Shown here: positions 34,015 through 45,600 of the stretch, piece by piece | How the letters are laid out: each line of letters begins with the position of its first letter | How positions within the stretch are numbered: position 1 is the first letter of the stretch | NCBI GenBank assembly: GCA_000434015.1 | Contig: HF999521.1 | Coordinates: 1 to 54,050 of the forward strand | DNA: 54,050 bases | Reading direction: 5' to 3' | From: Clostridium sp. CAG:571 | GTDB lineage: Bacteria > Bacillota > Clostridia > TANB77 > CAG-508 | Position numbers and translations under genes: made by a program | Notes under the pieces: generated by a model | The model's database searches: none | What the model was told of the DNA's origin: nothing | What the model saw: the letters and a program-made list of their open reading frames with translations, nothing else

Positions 34015-34090
34015 GCGGGAATAGCTCAGTTGATAGAGCGCTGCCTTGCCAAGGCAGAGGTCGCGGGTTTGAGCCCCGTTTCCCGCTCCA
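34015..34090 (+). tRNA. tRNA-Gly (GCC)
   Basis: A full cloverleaf: acceptor GCGGGAA/TTCCCGC, anticodon arm CTGCC-TTGCCAA-GGCAG with GCC, and encoded CCA. The D-loop reads AGTTGATAG (A at position 19) and the T-loop TTTGAGC (T at position 56), in place of the near-universal G19 and C56. Confidence 0.95.
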
Positions 34091-34233
34091 AATTTTATTA
34101 TATAAATTTTTAAAATTAGTGTCATATCTAATAAGTAAAAGCATATAATAAAATATAAAGAAAACAAACGACATACCAAAATTAAATATAGTATAGAAAC
34201 AAAATATTTGGTATATAGTCTTATGTAGTTTAT

Positions 34234-34307
34234 GGCGATATAGCCAAGTGGTAAGGCACGAGTCTGCAAAACTCTGATCCCCGGTTCGAATCCGGGTGTC
34301 GCCTCCA
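34234..34307 (+). tRNA. tRNA-Cys (GCA)
   Basis: Acceptor GGCGATA/TGTCGCC, three-pair D-stem GCC/GGC, anticodon loop CTGCAAA, normal T-loop TTCGAAT and encoded CCA. The first anticodon-stem pair (27-43) appears to be a C-T mismatch. It probably shares a transcript with tRNA-Gly. Confidence 0.95.
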
Positions 34308-34311
34308 AAGC

Positions 34312-34355
34312 AAAGTGTATAAATGTTGATAAAACAACATTTATACACTTTTTTT
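34312..34355 (+). terminator. Strong terminator of the tRNA transcript
   Basis: A perfect stem of 17 pairs, 34312-34328 with 34335-34351, a 6-nt loop and a T-run. Confidence 0.9.
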
Positions 34356-34820
34356 ATTATAATAAAATACCAAACAATGTTTATGAAAGTTTGAAATAGA
34401 TTTGTAATAGTAAAGTAGTGTTAGAATTAAAAAAGTAAAAGAAATACAATTGTTTTATAAAGAAGATTACATAACTTCTGAGTGAATTTTATAACTGAGA
34501 AGTATGCATTAAAAACATATAAGTATTAGATTGACAAGTTTGTTATTTTGATAAAACAAAACAATATTTTTGCATAATAAAGTACTATAAATATTATTAT
34601 AAACAAAAACTGTGAAAGGCTACGGAAAATAGGAAAAAAACAAAAAAATATATGTAAAATAGTTGCTTTTGTAATGAAATTGTAATATAATTGTAATATG
34701 GGTTTTAAAAATATAATCGTACAAAAGATAAATAAAAATATAGTAAATATCATATAAATAATTATGATATTTAATTGTTTTAAAGTTAAAATAAATAAAA
34801 TATAAGGAGTGTTTATTTGT
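34356..34820 (+). other. Gene-free upstream region of the first thioester adhesin
   Basis: It holds a promoter at 34663-34691 with three 11-bp-phased TTGTAAT repeats over it, and a leader of about 125 nt. The part 34356-34660 is AT-rich with no recognisable gene or RNA. AAAGTACTATAAATA at 34579-34593 recurs at 39298-39312 on the other side of the gene. Confidence 0.6.
34663..34697 (+). promoter_or_regulatory. Adhesin promoter with three phased TTGTAAT repeats
   Basis: TTGCTT (34663-34668), 17-bp spacer, TATAAT (34686-34691). TTGTAAT occurs at 34669, 34680 and 34691, exactly 11 bp apart, inside the spacer and across the -10 element. OmpR/PhoB-family regulators bind direct repeats with this spacing, so a repressor-like operator is plausible. 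Confidence 0.55.
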
Positions 34821-37800
34821 ATGAAGGAGAATGTATTTAAAAAATTAGTTTGTGTACTAATAATAGTTTGCATGCTAGCTATGATGTTTGTACCAACTTA
34901 TGTTAAGTCAGCTAATGTTGTTGTTTCAAATATGAGCAATACAGGACGTGGTATAGGAAAAACATCAATATATACTGTAAAAATTAATGGATATAATAAT
35001 TTATATTGTGTTAGAGGTGGAGCTACTCTAAAATCAGGTATGCAATTAAGCGATGATGGAGTAAGCTTATATACAACTACAGGAGCTGTTGTAAAAGATT
35101 CTAGTGCAATTCAATGGATATTAGATAATATGTATTTAACAGAAGGAACAGATGCAAACACACAAAAAGTAATGAGACAAAATCTTATTAATATAATGAA
35201 AAAATATAATACATATAAAGATGCAAACGGAAATGGATTGTTAAATCAAAAATTGCATGGAAATGGAATTAATGATAAATGGATAACTAACGCAATAGAT
35301 GATGTTTTAAATGATAAGACAACATTATATGCAGTTCAACAATATGCAATATGGGATCATGTAAAAAATTCTGTAAGTGCATATGACAATACAATGAAAA
35401 ATTCAGATGGAAGTTATAATGCTATTCCAGGTGCAAAAGCAAAGCAAGTTCATTATACAGCACTATATATTACATTAAGTGAATTAGCAGCTGAAGCACA
35501 AAAAAATGGTTATAAATCACCAAATAATTCAGGACGTAGTTTTGATGTTCAAATAGAAAAACAAGCTAATACTAAAGTAACAGTAGCAAATGATGGTAAA
35601 TCAGCACTAATAGGTCCATATAAATTAAAAAATAATCATTCATCTGTATCAAAATCTTTTAGTGCAACAATTAACTCAGATAAAGCAGATAAAGTTGAAA
35701 CTGTAAATGCAAGTGGAAATGCTGTTAGCGTATCAGAAACTCAAGGTGAGTTTTATGTAAAAGTTACATATAATAAAGGTTTTGCAAAAGGAACAAAATA
35801 TAATATAGGTATTAATGTAGGATTAAGTGGTTATAAAACTATAGCTACACTATTAGATACAACTAATAAATATCATCAACCATTAGTAACAATTAGAAAA
35901 CAACCATATAATAGTAATACTAAAACAGAAATCGTAGAAGAAGAAAATTTAAATGGAGACTATAGTTTAGTATTAGAAAAAATATCAGTTGGTGGAGAAA
36001 AAGTTTCTGGAGTTACATTTAAAGTAAAAGAAGGAAATGGAGAAGAAAAAGCTTACGGACCAACAGATTCTAACGGAGAAATTAAAGTATTCGAAGGAAA
36101 ACAAATAACAAAAGAAGGTGTAGATGAATATACAATTACAGAAGTAAATGTAGGTAAAAATAAATTAATAAAAGTACAAGATCAAATTAAAATATATGTT
36201 ACTAAAACAATAGCAGATGGAAAATATGTTGTATCAAAAGCTTCTTTTGAAAAAGATAAAGATGTTAAAGAAAAGACTGTAACATTAGAAGATGGAACAA
36301 AAGGAACTGTAACTATGACTAATACAAATAGTTTAGTTAAAGTAATTGTACCAAATAAAAAAGATGAACCAAAAGAATTTGATTTAGCATTAAGAAAAAA
36401 TATAGCAGAAATAAAAAGAGATGGAAAAAATGTAGATATAGGAAATGATAGAAATCCAGAAATAAATGTAAATTCAGCAACTAAATATTTACAAACTAAA
36501 ACAGCGGGATATTATCACACAAAAAATCCTGTTACAGTTAAACCAGGAGATACAGTAGTATATTCAATTAGAGTATATAACGAAGGTTATATAGATGGAT
36601 ATGCAAAAGAAATAACAGATTATTTACCAGCTGGATTAGAGTTTATAAAAGATAGCCAAATTAACAAAGATAATGGTTGGACAGCAACAGAAAACCAAGA
36701 TGGAACAACAACAGTAAAAACAAATAAATTACAAGGAGAATTAATTAAAGCATCACAAGGTGCAGACGGTTTCTTAAATTATGTAGCACAAAAATCAGCA
36801 GGAAATAGTGTAAAAGAACCAGAATTTAGTAAAATGGTTCAAATAGAATGCAAAATAAAAGATGATGTACAAGATAGTAAATTATTAGTAAATGTAGCAG
36901 AAATTACAAACTATGGATATACAGGTGAAGATGGAAATTATATAGAAGCCAATAAAGATGGTGTAGATGTAGATTCTGAAGAAGATAATGTATTTAAAAA
37001 GAATGACAAAATTAAAAATATAGATGATTATTATAACAATAATGTAAAACCTCAATATAAAGAAGACAACAAAGATTATAAAGGTGAACAAGATGACGAT
37101 GATTTCGAAAATGTAATAGTTAAACCAGATTCAAATCAATTTAAATTTGTTTTAAATAAAGTAGACGAAGAAGGAAATCCTTTAATTGGAGCAGACTTTA
37201 CAGTAGAAAGATTTAAAGAAAACAAAAATGATGTATTATTAGATAATAAAGAAGTTAAAGGTACTTATGAAGTTTTAGAAGACAATGTAAAAATTAATAC
37301 TACATATTTATATAAAGTTGTTGAAGTTGAAAGTGCTCCACAATATGTAAATGTAATGAATGGAAAATACATTACAATTGCAACATATATGAATAGTGAT
37401 AAAAAATTAGTCTTAGGTGCTTACCAAAAAGATGAAACAGCCAATGAGTATTATTCAAAATATGGATTTACTATAAATAATAATGATGGAAGTATAGTAA
37501 CAAAAGATCAAACAGATTTATATGATAAGATTAAAGTTGCAGTTAAAAATGAAACAGAACCACAACAAGTAACAATTACTATACCAAACGAAAAAGAAGT
37601 AATTCCAGGAAAATATAATATTCAAATTAAAAAGGTAGATGCCAAGGATCAAAATAAAGTATTACAAAATGCTGTATTTACAGTATTAGATAGAAATAAA
37701 ATTTCATCAGAAGTAACAACAAATGCAAGTGGAATTGCAACAGTTGCAAAAGATGTTGATATAACCAAAACAGAAAAAGATAAAACATCAATAGATAATT

Positions 37801-39287
37801 ATGTAATTGCAGAAAAATCTGTACCAGATGGTTATGTATTAATAAAAGATCATCAACTTATAGTTAGAGTAACAACAGGATTAACATCTGATAATAAAAA
37901 TTATGAAGTAAAAGATGTAGATGTAAGTATTTCACAAAAAAGTGGTTCAGAAAATACACAAGCAGAAAAAGAAATGCTTGAAAAAGGTGTAAGCAAAAAA
38001 ATAAGTGGAAATACAATTACAATTACAATACCAAATAATCCAGAAGATAAAGAATTTGATTTAGCATTAAGAAAATTTATTACAGGTGTAAATGGAAAAG
38101 AAGTTACAACAAGAATACCAGTATTTAAAATAGACGAACAAGGAAAGTATATATATGAACATACTAAAGAACCAGTATTAGTTGCAAACTCTAATATAGT
38201 AACATATACATTAAGAGTATATAATGAAGGTGAAGTTGCAGGATATGCAAAAGAAATAAAAGATGATGTCCCAGAAGGACTAGAATTTTTACCTGATGAC
38301 GAAACAAACAAAGAATATAGATGGATTATGTTAGATAAATATGGTAAAGAAACTGATAATGCAAGTGATGCAAAATATATAACAAGTGATTATTTATCAA
38401 AAGAACAAGAAAAAACAGCAGGAGAAAACTTGTTAAAAGCATTTGATAAAAAAGCATATGAAGCAGGAAGCATAAAAGAACCAGATTATAGAGAAGTAAA
38501 AATTTCATTTAAAGTAAATATGCCAGATAAATCTGAAGAAATTATTATAAATCAAGCACAAATCTCAGATGATAGTGATGAAGATGGAAATGAAGTAACA
38601 GATAAAGATTCAACACCAAATGAATGGATAGATGGTGAAGATGATCAAGATATAGAAAAGATTAAAATACAATATTTTGATTTAGCATTAAGAAAATGGG
38701 TAACAAAGGCAATAGTTACAGAAAATGGAAAAGAAACAGTAACAGAAACAGGACATAAAGCAGAAGATGATCCAGAAGCTGTAGTAAAAGTGGATTTAAA
38801 GAAGTCTGATATAAATAAAGTAACAGTAAAATTTGAATATAAAATTAGAATTGAAAATCAAGGTAAAATTGCAGGATATGCAAAAGAAATATCAGATTAT
38901 ATACCAGAAGGATTAGAATTTGTTAAAGAAGATAATCCATTATGGGAAGAAGTAGATGGAAAAGTAGTAACAGATCAATTAAAAGATACATTATTACAAC
39001 CAGGAGAAACTGCTGAAGTTAGTATATTATTAACATGGATAAACAGCGAAGATAATATGGGATTAAAAGTAAACACAGCAGAAATAAGCAAAGATTATAA
39101 TGAATATGGAGCACCAGATATTGATTCAACACCAAATAACAAAGTACCAGGAGAAGATGATATAGATGATGCACCAGTAATGCTTTCAGTTACAACAGGT
39201 GAAGAACAATCATATGTAATTCTTACAGTAGCTGTACTTGGAATTTTAGCAGGTGGTTTAATTTTAGTAAAGAAATTTGTATTATAA
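34821..39287 (+). CDS. Thioester-domain (TQXA) surface adhesin with Cna-B-like and FDLALRK modules
   Basis: A 1,488-aa protein. ATG at 34821 follows AAGGAG by 11 nt; the GTG at 34809 overlaps that site. A signal peptide (1-30) precedes an N-terminal thioester domain (about 40-230) with Cys63 (NLYCVRGG) and Gln174 (VQQYAIWDH), the expected partners of an internal Cys-Gln thioester able to bond covalently to host amines. Cna-B/SpaA-like beta domains start near 378, 772 and 930. A larger module, opening FDLALRK and containing TYTLRVYNEGxxxGYAKEI, occurs near 520, 1079 and 1286. The end is SVTTGEEQ, a hydrophobic stretch and KKFVL: a sorting signal without canonical LPXTG. It is transcribed alone. 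Confidence 0.85.
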   Translation: MKENVFKKLVCVLIIVCMLAMMFVPTYVKSANVVVSNMSNTGRGIGKTSIYTVKINGYNNLYCVRGGATLKSGMQLSDDGVSLYTTTGAVVKDSSAIQWILDNMYLTEGTDANTQKVMRQNLINIMKKYNTYKDANGNGLLNQKLHGNGINDKWITNAIDDVLNDKTTLYAVQQYAIWDHVKNSVSAYDNTMKNSDGSYNAIPGAKAKQVHYTALYITLSELAAEAQKNGYKSPNNSGRSFDVQIEKQANTKVTVANDGKSALIGPYKLKNNHSSVSKSFSATINSDKADKVETVNASGNAVSVSETQGEFYVKVTYNKGFAKGTKYNIGINVGLSGYKTIATLLDTTNKYHQPLVTIRKQPYNSNTKTEIVEEENLNGDYSLVLEKISVGGEKVSGVTFKVKEGNGEEKAYGPTDSNGEIKVFEGKQITKEGVDEYTITEVNVGKNKLIKVQDQIKIYVTKTIADGKYVVSKASFEKDKDVKEKTVTLEDGTKGTVTMTNTNSLVKVIVPNKKDEPKEFDLALRKNIAEIKRDGKNVDIGNDRNPEINVNSATKYLQTKTAGYYHTKNPVTVKPGDTVVYSIRVYNEGYIDGYAKEITDYLPAGLEFIKDSQINKDNGWTATENQDGTTTVKTNKLQGELIKASQGADGFLNYVAQKSAGNSVKEPEFSKMVQIECKIKDDVQDSKLLVNVAEITNYGYTGEDGNYIEANKDGVDVDSEEDNVFKKNDKIKNIDDYYNNNVKPQYKEDNKDYKGEQDDDDFENVIVKPDSNQFKFVLNKVDEEGNPLIGADFTVERFKENKNDVLLDNKEVKGTYEVLEDNVKINTTYLYKVVEVESAPQYVNVMNGKYITIATYMNSDKKLVLGAYQKDETANEYYSKYGFTINNNDGSIVTKDQTDLYDKIKVAVKNETEPQQVTITIPNEKEVIPGKYNIQIKKVDAKDQNKVLQNAVFTVLDRNKISSEVTTNASGIATVAKDVDITKTEKDKTSIDNYVIAEKSVPDGYVLIKDHQLIVRVTTGLTSDNKNYEVKDVDVSISQKSGSENTQAEKEMLEKGVSKKISGNTITITIPNNPEDKEFDLALRKFITGVNGKEVTTRIPVFKIDEQGKYIYEHTKEPVLVANSNIVTYTLRVYNEGEVAGYAKEIKDDVPEGLEFLPDDETNKEYRWIMLDKYGKETDNASDAKYITSDYLSKEQEKTAGENLLKAFDKKAYEAGSIKEPDYREVKISFKVNMPDKSEEIIINQAQISDDSDEDGNEVTDKDSTPNEWIDGEDDQDIEKIKIQYFDLALRKWVTKAIVTENGKETVTETGHKAEDDPEAVVKVDLKKSDINKVTVKFEYKIRIENQGKIAGYAKEISDYIPEGLEFVKEDNPLWEEVDGKVVTDQLKDTLLQPGETAEVSILLTWINSEDNMGLKVNTAEISKDYNEYGAPDIDSTPNNKVPGEDDIDDAPVMLSVTTGEEQSYVILTVAVLGILAGGLILVKKFVL

Positions 39288-39604
39288 TAAAATAAACAAA
39301 GTACTATAAATAGGGAAGAGATATAAAAACTCGTTTAAAAGAGGGGTTTATACCTCTTCTTTTTTTTGTGCGAATTTTACAAAAATATTACAAAAAGTAT
39401 GAATAAATAATTGAATAATATTAATATTACAAACTTGTTACTAAAGTGTAATTTAAAATTAATATAAAAATTATAAAACATAAAAAATAATCATCCGTAT
39501 AGTGATTTTATTGCTTAAAGAAAAAGTGGTATCTATGGCATATTGACCAGATTAAAAAAAAATATTTAAATAAAATTAATTATAAAAAAAGGGAGAGTAA
39601 TGTT
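39288..39604 (+). other. Gene-free region between the two adhesin genes
   Basis: It holds the terminator at 39315-39367 and a weak promoter candidate (TTGACC at 39545-39550, 17-bp spacer, TTAAAT). A GGGAGAG ribosome binding site lies just before ATG 39605. I see no RNA gene or small ORF in it. Confidence 0.5.
39315..39367 (+). terminator. Terminator of the first adhesin gene
   Basis: A long imperfect stem from GAAGAG (39315-39320) to CTCTTC (39354-39359), several G-U pairs inside, then eight T residues. Confidence 0.75.
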
Positions 39605-42600
39605 ATGAAGAAGACAAAAAGAAAAGCAATTTTATTTATTGTAATGATTTTAGCTATTATTACAGTTATTGTTGGTACATATATCTTTATATGTGCTAGA
39701 AGTAGCAAATCTGATATTACAACAGATATAGTTAGTTTGAGTGAAGAAGAACAAATTAAAGCTTCAATATCATTATCATTAAATCGAAATGGATATAAGT
39801 TTCAAAACTTCTATATGGGAAACTTTATAGTTAATAGAAATTTATATGATGGGTATTGTATGGCATATGGAAAGGGTATTCCAAGTGGAATAACAAATAA
39901 AGGCTCTGCATATAGCTGGTATCAATCTAGTATATATAATAAATTAAAATGGTTTTTTGACAATATGGTTGTAGTATTTCAGCCGATAAATGATAGTGTT
40001 TATGGAGCTGATTTACCTAATGAAATAACTATGTATAAGAAAAATATAAATTTATTAATTAGTAAATATGGATATAGTGGAAATATTGATAATTTGACCG
40101 AAAAAGAAATATTTGAAGTACAACAAATGATAATATGGAATAAAATACAAGGGGCAGGTCTTTCAATAAGTGGTTTCTCAACAAATCAACTTGCAATGTA
40201 TAATGCATTAACAAAAGGAATGGAAGATAATACAAATTATAGTTCTGATGGTACAGACATAGTTACTGTTACTGAAGATGAAGAAAGTGGTTTAAAATTA
40301 AGTAGTGATGGAAAAATAGGACCATTTAAATTAAATAACAGTAATGGTAAAATAAATAAAATTAATGTAGAAAACTTTAGTGGTATTGATGGTGGATATA
40401 CTATTGTTGATAATAGTGGTAAAAAAATAGATGAATATAATAAGTACAATGGAACTTTTTATATAAAATTAAATAAGACATTATCTAAGGGAACAAAATA
40501 TAATATTAAAGGAAGTGTATCTGTTAAATCTTATAAAACAGGTGTTACTATGTATTGGGATAATAATAATGGTAGACAACCAATAACTACGTATTCAAGA
40601 GATCCAGAGAGAAGCTCTGTTGATTTTGATAGTAATTATTTTTCTGGATATTTAGACTTAGCATTAAAAAAACAAATAACACAAATAAATGGTGTAAATG
40701 TAGATTCCAATGTAAGAAGTCTTAACATTGATGCAAATGGCTTATTAAATAATACATCAGTAGATGCTACATATAATATGAGAAAAACTCCAGTTAGTGT
40801 AGATATTGGCGATTCAGTAAAATATGAAATCAAAATATTTAATGAAAGTAAAGATTTAGATGGATATGCAAAAGAGATAACTGATTATCTACCAGATGGA
40901 CTAAAATTTAATATTTCAAGTGATGTAAATGCTAAAAACAATTGGAGATTATATACCAGCGATGGTAGTGAAGCTAAATGGAATGACGAAGATTCTAAAA
41001 AGCTTATTGCGAAATTATACAAACAAGTATTAAATAGAAAAGAAACAGAAGAACAATTAAAAAAGAATCCAGATGTTTTGACCTATTGGAATAGTTTTAG
41101 AGCAGGTAGAATAACAATTGAAAAAACAATTTCTGATATTATTAATAGTACAGAGGGAAAAAATAATACAAGTAAACTAACAAATAAAAAGTATATAACT
41201 TTATTATATAATGTTATACTTGGAAGAGAACCAGATATTAATGGATTAACATCAAACATGAAGTATCTTGCCGAAAATCCTAATGGTAGAGAGCAGTTGG
41301 TAGCAAACTTCTTAAATTCAACAGAATTTAGAAAATTAAAATATTCTAAGATACCAGATACAGAACTTGATAATGTTAAATATATTACAACAGAAAGATT
41401 GGCAAATAATAAAATAGCAAAACTTACAAATCAAGCATCTTTGACAGCAAATTCTAAAAGTGTGGAAGTAGAATTGATAGTAAAAAACGGTGCATCAGGA
41501 GTATTAACTAATATTGCAGAAATAACAAAATATGGTTATATGGATGGATCTAATTTTATAGAAGCAAATAAAGCAAAAGTGGATAGAGATTCTATACAAG
41601 GAAATGTAACAGTACCATCTGAAAAGACAAGCTTAGAAAATTATTGGGGAAAAGATGGAAAACAAAAATCTGAGCCAGCAAATTATCCAGGGCAACAAGA
41701 TGATGATGATTTTGAAAAAGTTAAAGTAAATAAAATAGTTGATTTAGCATTAAAGAAATCAATAATTAGTATCGGAGATACAAATTATAAAAGATTAGGA
41801 GAAATAGATGTTACACCATTAAAACAAGGTGAAACTACAGCAAATTATCATATAAATAAATATGTATTATATGCAACTCAAGGTGATATTGTTACATATC
41901 GTATATATATTTTTAATGAAGGTTCTGTAGATGCAACAGCAAGTGAAATTAAAGATTATCTACCAGAAGAATTAGAGTTTTTACCAGATGATGAATTAAA
42001 TAAAAGCTATGGATGGACAGCTGAAACAAATAATGAAACTAAAATTACAACATTAACAACTACATATTTGAAAAATAGATTTATAGATAAATATACTAAA
42101 CAAATGCAAGAATATGATGTAGATCCAAATTGTGCATTTGTAGATGTTAGATGTAAAGTAAAAGATGATGCAAAACCAGATAAAAGACTTGTTAATATTG
42201 CAGAAATAAATGAGTATCAAACTAGTGGAGCTACTCTAACAAAAGATGTGGATTCTGGAACAAAACAAAATGGTAGTGTTAAACTTCCAACTATAGCTGC
42301 GTGGGAAAATTATGTAACGAAATATAACATTAATGATATGGATAAAAATGGTTATTATGTCTTCTATGGTCAGGAAGATGATGACGATTATGATTCTTTA
42401 ACTGTAAGAAAAAATAAAAAATTTGATTTAGCTTTAAGAAAATTTATAACAGGTGTAAATGATGAAGGAATAACTAATAGAGTTCCAAATGTTGATGAAC
42501 AATCATATGCAGAATTATTATTAAGAAATACAGCATTATACAAACATACAAAAGAAGCTGTTGAAGTTAATAATGGTGATGTTATTACATACACAATAAG

Positions 42601-45600
42601 AGTATATAATGAAGGAGAAAAAGCGGGAAAAGCGACAGAAATAACAGATTATTTACCTGAAGGACTAGAATTTTATTCATCAGAAGTTGATGGAATAAAT
42701 TATGGCTGGAGTGTTGTAGAAGGAACAAATGGAAAAGAAATAAAAACATCATATTTAGCAGATAAAAATTTTATTGTGGCAGCAGAAAGTTATGACGTGT
42801 TTAAAAATGATGGATATGCAGATGTAAAAGTAAAATGTAAAGTTAATTTACAAAATACAAATCAAACAGTATATTTAACAAATAGAGCAGAAATTACAGC
42901 TCATATAGACGAAGATGGAAATGTACAAAGAGAAGGATTAGATAGAGATTCTACTCCAAAAGATGTAAAAGATAAACATGTAGCAGATATGTTAAATTAT
43001 GATTCAAGTATTACATATGATTCAAATAAATATTATCCAGGATATGACGATGATGACGATAAAGAAACTGTATTTGTAAAGCAAACAACAAACTTTAGTA
43101 TTAATTTACTAAAAGTTAGTAAAAAACAATTAGATGATAATACTCCAACAGCATTAAATGGAGCTAAATTTACTTTAGCAGAAGTTAATCCAGATAACAT
43201 GGATGAAGTAATAAATAATTTAGCCCCAATAACAACTGGAAATAGTCAAATGCAAATTATTAGTAGAGATAATTGTAAAATAGGAAGTACTTATTTATAT
43301 AAATTACAAGAAACAGAGGCACCAGATGGATTTAACATATTAATAGATATTCCAATATATATACAAGTAACTATAAATGAAGATGGAAGCTTTGATACTG
43401 CAAGAACAAGAATATTATATAATGCAGAAAATGGAAGTGATGTTTCAGAATTTTATAGATTTGCTATAGAAGGAAATAACATAAATATAAGAATTGCAAA
43501 TGAAGAAAAGGGATTTGATTTAGCTTTAAGAAAATATATAACAGGAATTGAAAGGGATGGCATAACTAGTGAAGTGAAAAACAGAATACCAGACTTAAAT
43601 GTATTTTCATTAGTAATGTGGAAGCGAAATGGAACAGCAGGATATTATCATACAAAAGAAGCAGTAGCTGTTAAAAAAGATGATATTATAACTTATACAA
43701 TAAGTGTTTACAATGAAGGATTTGTAAAGGGATATGCAACAGAGATAACAGATTACTTACCAAGTGGTTTAGAATACATTAATAACGACTTTAATAGAAA
43801 CAATGGTTGGTCTGGAACTAAAAACAGTGATGGAACAACTACTGTAAAGACTACTAAACTTGCAAATACTTTATTAAATGAAAATCAATTACAAAACTAT
43901 TTACTTAATAGTCCAACTACAACATGGAAGACTAGTGTTCAAATACAATGTAAGGTGGTAAATGATCCAAAATATGAAGTGCAATATTTAACAAATAGAG
44001 CAGAAATTACACAAGATAAGGCTGTAAGTATTGATGATAATGGAAATGAAACTGTACTAAATGTTACAGATAGAGATTCTAAACCAAACAATGTAAAAGC
44101 AGAACATTCAGCAGATATGTTAGATTACGATTCAAATATCACATATGATTCAAATGAATATTACCCAGGATATGAAGATGATGATGATAAAGAAACTGTA
44201 AAAATAGAACCAATAACAGATATAGAGTTTAAATTAAAGAAAGTTGATAATATTACAAGAGAAGAATTAGAAGGAGCAGTATTTAATATTGAACCTGTTT
44301 CTGATAGTAAAATAACGAGTATTGTTGATAGTAATGGAAATGAAATAAGTAAAGATTCTGATGGTAATATTACTATACCAATAGGTGGTGCGATAATAAA
44401 AGCAACAGGAGTAGATGTTGGTAGAGGATATGCTTATAATATACGAGAGATGAAAGCTCCAGACAAACATAAAAAAGTCGTAGATAATATGGTTATTGTA
44501 GTTAATGTAGACAAAGAAGGAAAATCATCAGCTGAGATAGGAGCAATGAGTGTATATGAAATATCAAATAAAAATGGACATGAAGTTGAAGAATTAAAAC
44601 GTTATGATAATGTAGGAGAAGGTACTGAAGATAAAGTAACTGTTAAAAAAGAAAATAACGAAATAGTAGTTACAGTTGCAAATAAAAATACAGATACATT
44701 TGATTTGGCTTTAAGAAAGTTTATTACTAATGTAAATGATACAGAATTAACTAAAGAAAATTCGAGAGTTCCAACTTTTAGTATTACATCACAAGTTGCA
44801 TTAAATTCAAAAGGAACAGCTAATTATTATCATAAAAAAGATGCTGTTACTGTAAAAAATGGAGATATTGTAACATATACAATAAGAGTATACAATGAAA
44901 GTGATATTAAAGGTAAGGTTGCCGAAATTACAGATTACTTACCAAAAGGATTAGAGTTTTATTCATCAGAAGTTGATGGAGTAAACTATGATTGGAAAGT
45001 AACTAAAAATAATGATGGAACAACAACTTTAAAAACAAACTACTTAAAAAATACAGAATTGGAAAAAAATCAACTTATGGAACAATTAGTTGGATTACAA
45101 ACAACAGGTTGGTTTGCAGATGTTAAATTGAAATGTAAAGTAACAGAAGATTCAGGATATACTATAAAATATTTAACAAACAGAGCAGAAATTACAGCAC
45201 ATGAGGATGAAAGAGGCAACAAATATGGTGAATATTATGGAGAAACAAAAAATACAGATAGAGATTCTTTACCAGATACAATTAAAAATACATTGAATTT
45301 GGATAATTATTATAAAGAAAATGTATTAGATAAAGAAAATTTAAGTTATTATCCTGGTGCTCAAGATGATGATGACTTTGAAACATTACAAATAGAACCA
45401 GTAACAGATATTAGCTTTAATATAGAAAAACGTAATTTCTTAAATAATTTAAAATTAACTGATGGAATTACTTTTAAAATAGAAGAAATAAATCCAGATA
45501 TTGATATTTGGAATGGTATAAATGATAAAGATATACTTAGTTCTAAAACTGTTGATATAGTAGGAGAAGGAAATATTGATATTAAAACTAAAGTAGCATA

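Noticed and set aside
33950..34348. Frames on both strands across the tRNA region (TRIRTGDQ-like and similar peptides)
   Set aside because: These are translations of tRNA genes, a well-known false annotation.
34015..34355. tRNA pair as an integration site for a mobile element carrying the T4SS
   Set aside because: No integrase, relaxase or second copy of a tRNA 3' end is visible, and the T4SS lies upstream of the tRNAs among chromosomal genes.
34560..34650. Possible cyclic-di-GMP riboswitch before the first adhesin
   Set aside because: The region lies upstream of the predicted promoter and lacks the conserved core of either class.
34579..39312. AAAGTACTATAAATA repeated on both sides of the first adhesin gene
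   Set aside because: Only 15 AT-rich bases, no terminal inverted repeats or transposase; not enough to call an insertion.
43030..43075. DDDDK stretch as a protease (enterokinase-type) site
   Set aside because: It is part of the repeated acidic module end; most copies lack the Lys.
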